From: a bacterium
GTDB taxonomy: Bacteria > UBP6 > UBA1177
Assembly: GCA_017961325.1 (NCBI GenBank)
Contig: JAGCXM010000015.1
Location: 73,408-137,407 of the forward strand
Length of the DNA: 64,000 bases
Direction: 5' to 3'
Made by a program: the position numbers and the translations under genes. This document shows, one piece after another, positions 47,776 to 54,711 of the stretch. Under the pieces are notes generated by a model. It ran no database searches. It was not told the origin of the DNA and was given only the letters and a program-made list of their open reading frames with translations. How positions within the stretch are numbered: the first letter of the stretch is position 1; every line of letters begins with the position of its first letter.

Positions 47776-49656
47776 ATGAAAAGATTTTTTGTTGTTTTTG
47801 CACTTTTTGCTGCTTTGATTTTTGTTGTCGGCTGCGGCGGCAGTTCGAAAAACGATAATCAAAATGAAAATTCCGACACCGGCGAAACAGTAAACGACAA
47901 CGACACCGTTGACTCAGGAACAACGGATAACGGAGATTCCGCACCTGATGACGACAAAACCGACACATCGCCGGAACAAAATGACGACAACGGTGATGCT
48001 GACGATTCCGCAACGGATGATGATACCGATACGGAAATTGTTCCGAATCCTTGCGACTCAGATCCTTGTGCAACTATCGAATTCGCAACCGGAGAATGCG
48101 AATCGGAAGGTATAGGTTATTTCTGCGAATGCATTGACAACTACGACTGGAACGGTACCGAGTGCAAACAGATCGCACCGATCTGCGACGAAACCGGAGA
48201 AACTCCGTGCTACGATCAGGAAAGCAAACTTTACTGGTCATCCGTAACGGAACTCGGTTCTCTCGATGAAATGACCGCGTACTGCAAAGGAATCGTAGAC
48301 GGCTACACCGGCTGGTATGTTCCGACGATTGATGATCTCAGAACATTGGTTGTGGGTTGTGACAAAATCAAAACCAACGGAATATGTCCGATAACTGCGG
48401 AAAACAGTTCGAGCGTAGGTTTCAACCACGAAGAGTGTCGATGCGAAGAATCCGTCGACTCCAGCAAACTTATGGATGACGGCGTGCTTCTTTCTTCGAC
48501 CAAAACGGAAAACGGTGAACTCTGGGGAATCAATTTCGACGGTGAGACGTTGGACTACGATCTTCCCGGAACAGTCGGCGAGATGCGCTGCGCTGCAAAA
48601 AAACTCACCAATCTGAAAGTTATCGGCAGGATCTGTTCGGGACAGAATGTATGCTACCATAAAACAGGAGAGGAGGAGACACCGTGGGGTTTTAATGAAG
48701 AAATATACGAGGAGACAAGCTGTTCCGGAATCGAAAAAGAATTTGCAGGTCAGGACGGACAGTATGCACAGCGCGGATACTGCGTGCCGGTCAGTTTGAC
48801 CACGGACTATTTGGTCCCCGGCGAAGACACTGTCATTGACAACAATCTGAAACTTGAATGGCAGGCGACCGTTCCTAACAAACTCTACACTATTGAAGAG
48901 GCTGAAGAATACTGCGAAGATCTGGTTTATGCGGAACATGACGACTGGCGTCTTCCGACAGCGCACGAACTTATCTCTATTCTTAATTTTTCACCTACTT
49001 CCGACGGGGAAGGTAATTCGCTCTATATGGATTATGATTATTTCCCGAATATATTTGAGTGGGAAATTGAAGGAATAATGCTCTTCTGGACATCCTCCTT
49101 TTCAGAAAAATCGGAAGATAAAAAAGACTTTTTTGTTGTATCACCGCTTGACGGACACAGTCTCCATATAGGAGGTTTCAGTTTAGATATCGAAAACGCC
49201 TTTGTCCGTTGCGTAAGAGGAAAGGTTCTGGATCCGAAAGGCGGTTTTGCGGTAAAAACGGTAAACGGAGACAAAGTTGTCATTGATTACGGAACACACC
49301 TTATCTGGAAACCGTCAAGCGGTGAAGAAAAAACATGGACGGAAGCTCTTGCCTACTGTGAAGATCTTAAATATGCGGGATATGACGACTGGAGACTTCC
49401 CAACATAAAAGAACTCGAATCTTTGATAAATTACAGTAAACAGTCTCCCGCTACGGATTTTCCTGAAAATTTGTTGAACTTTTCGCTCTCCAGATCCGAC
49501 TTCTGGTCATCAACATCAGTTCATAATTCAGGCTGGGCTTTTAATCTTGATATTTCTTCTTATCATAGTGATGACGGAGAGATAATATCTTACCGCAAAG
49601 ATGCCCGTAACGGTGATGCCGGAATCCACAAAATACCGGAACTCTGCGTCAGATAA
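47776..49656 (+). CDS. DUF1566 lipoprotein (three Lcl-like domains) inside the hydrogenase locus
   Basis: 626 residues. Lipobox VVGC with a long Asn/Asp/Thr linker to about residue 90, one EGF-like Cys module (CATIEFATGEC..CEC), then three DUF1566-type modules. Each has a WRLP-like core: GWYVPTIDDL, DDWRLPTAHELISIL and DDWRLPNIKELESLI, with MRCAAK, VRCVRG and LCVR at module ends. AAGGAG precedes the ATG by 7 nt. The gene lies between the accessory and structural hydrogenase genes in the same direction, although nothing in it relates to H2 metabolism. It resembles the lipoprotein at 36264. Confidence 0.85.
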   Translation: MKRFFVVFALFAALIFVVGCGGSSKNDNQNENSDTGETVNDNDTVDSGTTDNGDSAPDDDKTDTSPEQNDDNGDADDSATDDDTDTEIVPNPCDSDPCATIEFATGECESEGIGYFCECIDNYDWNGTECKQIAPICDETGETPCYDQESKLYWSSVTELGSLDEMTAYCKGIVDGYTGWYVPTIDDLRTLVVGCDKIKTNGICPITAENSSSVGFNHEECRCEESVDSSKLMDDGVLLSSTKTENGELWGINFDGETLDYDLPGTVGEMRCAAKKLTNLKVIGRICSGQNVCYHKTGEEETPWGFNEEIYEETSCSGIEKEFAGQDGQYAQRGYCVPVSLTTDYLVPGEDTVIDNNLKLEWQATVPNKLYTIEEAEEYCEDLVYAEHDDWRLPTAHELISILNFSPTSDGEGNSLYMDYDYFPNIFEWEIEGIMLFWTSSFSEKSEDKKDFFVVSPLDGHSLHIGGFSLDIENAFVRCVRGKVLDPKGGFAVKTVNGDKVVIDYGTHLIWKPSSGEEKTWTEALAYCEDLKYAGYDDWRLPNIKELESLINYSKQSPATDFPENLLNFSLSRSDFWSSTSVHNSGWAFNLDISSYHSDDGEIISYRKDARNGDAGIHKIPELCVR

Positions 49657-49766
49657 TTTCGTGATCACTGAACTTCCATGGGAACAATCGACACATATCC
49701 CGCAAAACAGTCCTGAACTGAAAGTTTTTTCTGGCCGCTTAATCTTTTTGTCGTTTTTATCGTTGT

Positions 49767-49827
49767 GCCGCCGTCGATATTTCGATATCTCGACATTTCG
49801 AAATATCGATACAAGATTGGCGGCGGC
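49767..49827 (-). repeat. Palindromic element A: five TCGA motifs at 8-bp period in GC-rich inverted arms
   Basis: TCGA occurs at 49774, 49782, 49790, 49798 and 49806, an exact 8-bp period. The 12-bp arms TCGATATTTCGA (49774-49785) and TCGAAATATCGA (49798-49809) are perfect inverted repeats, flanked by GCCGCCG (49767-49773) and CGGCGGC (49821-49827). The 14-mer ACAAGATTGGCGGC at 49811-49824 is the exact reverse complement of 54580-54593 in element B. Could fold as a long hairpin, act as a multi-site operator, or be a dispersed repeat. Confidence 0.8.
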
Positions 49828-49881
49828 AAGTCAGCGGCAAATCATTGATTTAATTATTAAAATTATTTTTTTAAATTAAAG

Positions 49882-49911
49882 TTGACAGCTGCCCTTTTAA
49901 TATTGTATGTT
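49882..49911 (+). promoter_or_regulatory. Promoter for hydrogenase structural genes
   Basis: A perfect TTGACA at 49882-49887 is followed after 18 bp by TATGTT at 49906-49911, about 60 bp upstream of the NuoE-like ATG. Element A ends 55 bp upstream of the -35 box, in a position where an activator or repressor could act. Confidence 0.52.
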
Positions 49912-49971
49912 CCGTCGCGGTTTATTAGTAATTGAGAGTTTCTTTATTTTCAGACAAGGAGGCTTGTTAGT

Positions 49972-50457
49972 ATGGCAAAAGCAACGATTAAAATCAATCG
50001 TCAGTACTTGAAAGAGATCAAAGAAGTCTGCGAATCTTTCAACTACGACAAGGGACAGCTTATCAATGTCCTTAAAAAGACTCAGGAAAAGATCGGTTAT
50101 CTTCCGGCAGAAGTCCAGATGGTCATCGCGGAAGAACTTAAAGTTCCGGTCGCAAAGGTTTACGGCGTAGTTTCATTCTACTCGTTCTTCACCATGGTTC
50201 CGAAGGGAAAACACCCGATTTCGATCTGTCTCGGAACGGCTTGCTACGTAAGAGGTGCCGAAGGCATTCTCGCTGAAGTCAAAAGACAGCTTGGCATCAA
50301 TCCGGGCGAAACGACTCCGGACGGTCTTTTCTCTCTTGATTGTCTCAGATGCATCGGTGCATGCGGTCTCGCTCCGGTTATCATGATCGGCGAAAAGGTT
50401 TATCCGCGCGTAACGCCGAACAAAGTTAAAGAAATCCTTGACGAATACAGAAAGTAG
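49972..50457 (+). CDS. hydC: NADH-dependent [FeFe]-hydrogenase, NuoE-like subunit (HydC)
   Basis: 161 residues, thioredoxin-like [2Fe-2S] protein of the 24-kDa complex I subunit family. Cluster ligands are Cys86, Cys91, Cys127 and Cys131 (CLGTACYVRG and CLRCIGACGLAP). An N-terminal helical part (residues 10-75) has the typical GYLPAEVQMVIAEELKVP phrase. In trimeric hydrogenases this subunit passes electrons between the NADH module and HydA. AAGGAGG is 9 nt from the ATG. First of four tightly spaced structural genes. Confidence 0.92.
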   Translation: MAKATIKINRQYLKEIKEVCESFNYDKGQLINVLKKTQEKIGYLPAEVQMVIAEELKVPVAKVYGVVSFYSFFTMVPKGKHPISICLGTACYVRGAEGILAEVKRQLGINPGETTPDGLFSLDCLRCIGACGLAPVIMIGEKVYPRVTPNKVKEILDEYRK

Positions 50458-50466
50458 GAGGGTAAA

Positions 50467-50856
50467 ATGGCAGTAAAATCACTCGCTGATCTCAAAAAAA
50501 TGAGCTCGGAATTCAAAAACACCGTTTCTCTCAGAGAGAACGGAGACAATGTCGATTCCCTTATCCAGATCAAAGTCGCTATGGCTACATGCGGAATCGC
50601 AAGCGGCGCGAAAGAAGTTATGGATTTCTACCTTGAAGAACTCGACAAACAGGGAATCAAGGCGGTCGTTACCCAGACAGGCTGCATGGGCTACTGCTAT
50701 GCAGAACCGACGATCGAAGTTAAACTTCCCGGCAAGGATCCTATCGTTTTCGGTCATGTAAATGTCGAAAAAGCAAGCGAAATTCTTGAAAAATACATCA
50801 AGAACGGCGAGCTCGTAGAAGGTATCATCCCGGTTAATTACGAAACGGTTAAATAA
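50467..50856 (+). CDS. Thioredoxin-like (2Fe-2S) ferredoxin domain protein of hydrogenase operon
   Basis: 129 residues. Phrases MATCGIASGAKEVM and TQTGCMGYCYAEP identify the small thioredoxin-fold ferredoxin found between NuoE-like and NuoF-like genes in clostridial hydrogenase operons. Only three Cys are in the expected region (Cys42, Cys73, Cys77), so whether it holds a [2Fe-2S] cluster is open. AGGAGG lies 6 nt before the ATG. It likely mediates or tunes electron flow, but this is context inference. Confidence 0.85.
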   Translation: MAVKSLADLKKMSSEFKNTVSLRENGDNVDSLIQIKVAMATCGIASGAKEVMDFYLEELDKQGIKAVVTQTGCMGYCYAEPTIEVKLPGKDPIVFGHVNVEKASEILEKYIKNGELVEGIIPVNYETVK

Positions 50857-50867
50857 GGGAGTTGAGA

Positions 50868-52664
50868 ATGACACATTACAGATTTCATATTCTCTGCTGC
50901 GGCGGTACAGGCTGCAAAGCTTCGAACAGCGCAGGCATAGTAAGAAAATTCGAAGCCGTTCTTAAAGAAAAGAACATCAACGATGTCCAGGTCATTACGA
51001 CAGGCTGTTTCGGCTTCTGCGAAAAAGGCCCCATCGTTAAAATACTTCCCGACAACACTTTCTACGTTCAGGTTAAGGAAGAAGATGTCGAGAACATCGT
51101 AAACGAGCACATCATCAAAGGAAGAAAGGTCGAAAGACTTCTCTATACCGACCCGAAATCGGAAGGTCACGTTTCCGACTCCAAACACATGGGTTTCTAC
51201 AAAAAACAGATGAGAATCGCTCTTCGTAACTGCGGTTTCATCAACCCCGAAGACATTCGTGAATACATCGCAAGAGACGGCTACGCTGCACTCGGCAAAG
51301 TCCTTACCGAAATGACTCCGGAAGCTGCTATCGCTGAAATGGAGAAATCAGGTCTCCGCGGCAGAGGCGGCGCAGGTTTCCCGACCGGCACGAAATGGAA
51401 ACTGGCAAGAACTCTGGTTCCGAATGCTGAACAGAAATACGTCATCTGCAACGCTGACGAAGGTGACCCGGGTGCATTCATGGACAGATCAATACTCGAA
51501 GGCGACCCGCACTCGATCATTGAAGCTATGGCTATCTGCGGATACTGCATCGGCGCAACGAAAGGTCTCGTTTACATCAGAGCTGAATATCCGCTTGCAA
51601 TCAGAAGACTCCAGATCGCTATCGATCAGGCTAGAGAATACGGTCTTCTCGGCAAAGGAATCCTCGGCACCGATTTCGAGTTCGACATCGAGCTCAGATA
51701 CGGCGCAGGCGCATTCGTATGCGGTGAAGAAACTGCTCTTATCCACTCGATGGAAGGACAGAGAGGCGAACCGACGGTTAAACCTCCGTTCCCAGCTGTA
51801 AAAGGCTACAAAGGAATGCCCTCCAACGTAAACAACGTCGAAACTTTCGCAAACGTTCCCGTTATCTACCTCAAGGGCGCTGACTGGTTCAACAAGATCG
51901 GAACCGAAAAGTCGAAAGGAACGAAAGTTTTCGCACTTGCCGGCAAAATCAACAACGTCGGTCTTATCGAAGTTCCGATGGGAACGACTCTCCGCGAGAT
52001 CATTTATGAAATCGGCGGCGGAATCAAAGGCGGCAAAAAATTCAAAGCTGTTCAGACCGGCGGACCTTCGGGCGGCTGCCTGACAGAAAAAGACCTCGAC
52101 ACTCCGGTTGACTACGAAAGTCTCGCCAGAGCGAAATCGATCATGGGCTCCGGCGGTATGATCGTTATGGACGAAGACAACTGCATGGTTGCAATCGCGA
52201 AATTCTACCTCGACTTCACAGTCGACGAATCCTGCGGCAAGTGCACTCCGTGCCGCGTCGGCAACAAGAGAATGAACGAGATCCTCGACAAGATAATCAA
52301 AGGCAACGGAACTATGGAAGACGTCGAATTGCTCAAGAACCTTGCAAACGTTATCCAGGACACCGCTCTCTGCGGACTCGGCCAGACGGCTCCGAACCCT
52401 GTTCTTTCGACTCTCAACAACTTCTACGACGAGTATGTTGCTCACGTAAAAGACAAAAAATGCCCGGCAGGACAGTGCAAAGACCTTCTCAGCTATGTCA
52501 TCAATCCTGACAAGTGCATGGGCTGCACGGCATGTGCAAGAAAGTGCCCGGTAGCTGCAATCACAGGTACCGTAAAACAGCCGCACTCAATCGATCAGGC
52601 AAAATGTATCAAATGCGGAACCTGTCTTGATACATGTAAATTCGGCGCAATTAGCAAACAGTAG
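50868..52664 (+). CDS. hydB: NADH-dependent [FeFe]-hydrogenase, NuoF-like flavoprotein subunit (HydB)
   Basis: 598 residues from ATG 50868; the TTG at 50862 is inside the GGGAG RBS. The N-terminal 95 residues are a thioredoxin-like [2Fe-2S] domain (CCGGTGCKAS, TGCFGFCEKG). Next is the FMN/NADH module with GRGGAGFPTGTKW, CNADEGDPGAFMDR and GAGAFVCGEETAL. After the SLBB region comes the [4Fe-4S] motif Cys456-x2-Cys459-x2-Cys462. A C-terminal bacterial-type ferredoxin with two CxxCxxCxxxCP motifs (from Cys550) completes it. Oxidises or reduces NAD(H), and in bifurcating enzymes couples this to ferredoxin. Fifteen bp before hydA. Confidence 0.94.
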   Translation: MTHYRFHILCCGGTGCKASNSAGIVRKFEAVLKEKNINDVQVITTGCFGFCEKGPIVKILPDNTFYVQVKEEDVENIVNEHIIKGRKVERLLYTDPKSEGHVSDSKHMGFYKKQMRIALRNCGFINPEDIREYIARDGYAALGKVLTEMTPEAAIAEMEKSGLRGRGGAGFPTGTKWKLARTLVPNAEQKYVICNADEGDPGAFMDRSILEGDPHSIIEAMAICGYCIGATKGLVYIRAEYPLAIRRLQIAIDQAREYGLLGKGILGTDFEFDIELRYGAGAFVCGEETALIHSMEGQRGEPTVKPPFPAVKGYKGMPSNVNNVETFANVPVIYLKGADWFNKIGTEKSKGTKVFALAGKINNVGLIEVPMGTTLREIIYEIGGGIKGGKKFKAVQTGGPSGGCLTEKDLDTPVDYESLARAKSIMGSGGMIVMDEDNCMVAIAKFYLDFTVDESCGKCTPCRVGNKRMNEILDKIIKGNGTMEDVELLKNLANVIQDTALCGLGQTAPNPVLSTLNNFYDEYVAHVKDKKCPAGQCKDLLSYVINPDKCMGCTACARKCPVAAITGTVKQPHSIDQAKCIKCGTCLDTCKFGAISKQ

Positions 52665-52679
52665 GCAAAGGAGAAACAC

Positions 52680-54494
52680 ATGGATATGATTAAAATTACA
52701 ATAGACGGCAAAGTTTTTGAAGTAGAGAAGGGAATAACCGTTCTCGAAGCCGCAAGAAAGAACGGAATCAAAATTCCGACGCTCTGCCACATGAATCTTT
52801 CCGGCCTTAGATTCGTGAACAAACCCGCTTCCTGCCGTGTTTGTGTCGTTGAGATCGAAGGAAGAAGAAACCTCGCTCCGGCTTGTGCAACCGACGTTAT
52901 GGACGGAATGGTCATCAAAACGCACTCGATCAGAGTTCTTAACGCAAGAAGAACCATCATCGAGCTCCTTCTTTCCGACCATCCGAAAGATTGTCTTGTC
53001 TGCATGAAGTCAGGCAACTGCGAACTTCAGGACATCGCTCACGAGTTCGGTGTTAGAGAAGTCCGCTACGACGAAAACTGCGCAATGAGCACATACAGAA
53101 AGGATAAATCACCGTCCATCATCAGAGATATGGACAAATGCATCATGTGCCGCCGCTGCGAAACGATGTGCAACGAAATCCAGACTGTCGGCGCCCTTTC
53201 GGCTGTCAACAGAGGTTTCAACAGCGTCGTTGCTCCGGCTTTCGAGCAGAATCTTGTTGATTCGGCTTGCACGTTCTGCGGACAGTGCCTTGCAGTTTGC
53301 CCGGTCGGCGCACTTACGGAAGTTGACCACACCTGGAACGTCATCCAGGCTATAAACGATCCTAAGAAAGTCGTTCTCGTTCAGACCGCTCCGGCAGTCA
53401 GAGTCGCGCTCGGCGAAGAATTCGATATGGAACCCGGAACGATCGTTACCGGCAAAATGGCTGCTGCTCTCAGAAGACTCGGCTTCGACTACGTTTTCGA
53501 TACCGACTTCGCAGCTGACCTTACCATCATGGAAGAAGGTTCGGAACTTCTCGACAGACTTTCGAGATTCCTTAACGGCGACAAGACCGTTAAGCTTCCG
53601 ATCCTCACCTCCTGCTGCCCGGCATGGGTAAACTTCTTCGAATACAATTTCCCGGATATGCTCGATGTTCCGTCGACCGCACGTTCTCCGCAGGAAATGT
53701 TCGGACCTATCGCGAAGACCTACTTCCTTGAGAAACTTCGCGAAAAACCCGAATACAAAGACCTTAAGAGAGAAGATATGGTCGTTGTTTCGATCATGCC
53801 GTGCGTCGCAAAGAAATACGAGTGCTCGAGACCGGAACTTTCCTACGAAGGCAACCCGGATGTCGACTACTCGCTTTCGACCAGAGAGCTCGCTGCTTTC
53901 ATCAAGAGAATGAACATCGACTTCAACTCGCTTCCTGACGAAGATTTCGACAGACCGCTCGGCGAATCGACCGGTGCAGCTGTTATCTTCGGAGCATCCG
54001 GCGGCGTTATCGAAGCTGCCGTCAGAACCGCTTACGAGCTTCTGACCAAACAGCAGTGCCCGAGTGTTGATTTCAAACAGATCCGTGGTCTTGAAGGAAT
54101 GCGTGAAGCAATAGTTCCGCTTCCTGAAGGAATGCCGCTCAAAGAGATCAAGATCGGTATCGCAAACGGCCTTGCAAACGCAAGAAAGCTTCTTGAAGCA
54201 GTTCAGCGCGGCGAATGCGACTATCAGGCAATCGAAGTCATGGCTTGCCCCGGCGGCTGCATCGGCGGCGCAGGTCAGCCCTACCACCACGGCGACAGCA
54301 CCATCATCAAAAAGAGACAGGAAGCTATCTACCGTGAAGACGAAGGCAAACCGATCAGAAAATCTCACGAGAACCCCTACATCCAGAAACTTTACGAGGA
54401 GTTCCTCATCAAACCGCTTGGCGAAAAATCGCACCACCTCCTCCACACTCACTACTTCAAGAAGAGAGAGAAATACGAGGAAGTCGACGATTAG
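52680..54494 (+). CDS. hydA: [FeFe]-hydrogenase catalytic subunit HydA
   Basis: 604 residues. Catalyses 2H+ + 2e- to H2 and the reverse. N-terminal [2Fe-2S] domain (LCHMN..ASCRVC..PACAT), the His-Cys3 cluster motif HPKDCLVCMKSGNC, then two [4Fe-4S] ferredoxin motifs (CIMCRRCETMC, CTFCGQCLAVC). H-cluster ligands are Cys312 (TSCCPAW), Cys375 (MPCVAKK), Cys523 and Cys527 (ACPGGCIGGAGQP); the L1 motif has Ala instead of the commoner Gly. The extra C-terminal [2Fe-2S] domain of Thermotoga HydA is absent. GGAG is 6 nt from the ATG. Last gene of the operon, followed by a strong terminator. HydE, HydF and HydG must be elsewhere. Confidence 0.96.
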   Translation: MDMIKITIDGKVFEVEKGITVLEAARKNGIKIPTLCHMNLSGLRFVNKPASCRVCVVEIEGRRNLAPACATDVMDGMVIKTHSIRVLNARRTIIELLLSDHPKDCLVCMKSGNCELQDIAHEFGVREVRYDENCAMSTYRKDKSPSIIRDMDKCIMCRRCETMCNEIQTVGALSAVNRGFNSVVAPAFEQNLVDSACTFCGQCLAVCPVGALTEVDHTWNVIQAINDPKKVVLVQTAPAVRVALGEEFDMEPGTIVTGKMAAALRRLGFDYVFDTDFAADLTIMEEGSELLDRLSRFLNGDKTVKLPILTSCCPAWVNFFEYNFPDMLDVPSTARSPQEMFGPIAKTYFLEKLREKPEYKDLKREDMVVVSIMPCVAKKYECSRPELSYEGNPDVDYSLSTRELAAFIKRMNIDFNSLPDEDFDRPLGESTGAAVIFGASGGVIEAAVRTAYELLTKQQCPSVDFKQIRGLEGMREAIVPLPEGMPLKEIKIGIANGLANARKLLEAVQRGECDYQAIEVMACPGGCIGGAGQPYHHGDSTIIKKRQEAIYREDEGKPIRKSHENPYIQKLYEEFLIKPLGEKSHHLLHTHYFKKREKYEEVDD

Positions 54495-54517
54495 TCGTAG
54501 CTTTATGCCAATTTTCC

Positions 54518-54545
54518 AGCCCCGGTTCCGCCGGGGCTTTTTTTT
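54518..54545 (+). terminator. Intrinsic terminator of the hydrogenase operon
   Basis: Perfect 8-bp stem AGCCCCGG (54518-54525) / CCGGGGCT (54531-54538), 5-nt loop and a run of eight T, 24 bp after the hydA stop. Only convincing Rho-independent terminator in the window. Confidence 0.92.
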
Positions 54546-54573
54546 GCTCTGCGCTGCGGGAATTTTTTTCAAT

Positions 54574-54637
54574 CGCCGCGCCGCCAATCTTGTCGATATA
54601 TCGAGATATCGTTATTTCGTAATCTCGACACGGCGCG
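54574..54637 (+). repeat. Palindromic element B: five TCGN motifs at 8-bp period, related to element A
   Basis: TCGA/TCGT occurs at 54593, 54601, 54609, 54617 and 54625, an exact 8-bp period as in element A. Outer arms CGCGCCG (54577-54583) and CGGCGCG (54631-54637) are inverted repeats; TCGAGAT/ATCTCGA (54601-54607/54622-54628) form a second pair. GCCGCCAATCTTGT at 54580-54593 is identical to the reverse complement of 49811-49824. The element is in the opposite orientation to A and sits 28 bp after the hydA terminator. Confidence 0.8.
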
Positions 54638-54711
54638 AATGTTGTTTTTTCCCTGATTTTTTTAAAATTCCTGTGTTTTTGTTCTGTTTCCAGGGAAAAA
54701 CGAGAAAATTT

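Larger units (their letters stand above)
49657..49971 (+). other. 315-bp intergenic region upstream of hydrogenase structural genes
   Basis: No gene is visible. The first 110 bp show nothing notable. The middle carries the 8-bp-periodic palindromic element (49767-49827), followed by an AT-rich stretch and a TTGACA-type promoter. AAGGAGG at 49956-49962 is the RBS of the NuoE-like gene. Confidence 0.7.

Noticed and set aside
49657-49971. tRNA or small RNA gene in the pre-hydrogenase intergenic region
   Set aside because: The strong dyad is the 8-bp periodic element; no cloverleaf, CCA end or T-loop motif was found.
53109-54587. 492-residue open frame antisense to hydA
   Set aside because: Mirrors codon structure of a well-supported [FeFe]-hydrogenase, has no recognisable domain or RBS, and is rich in Arg/Ser/Phe typical of shadow frames.
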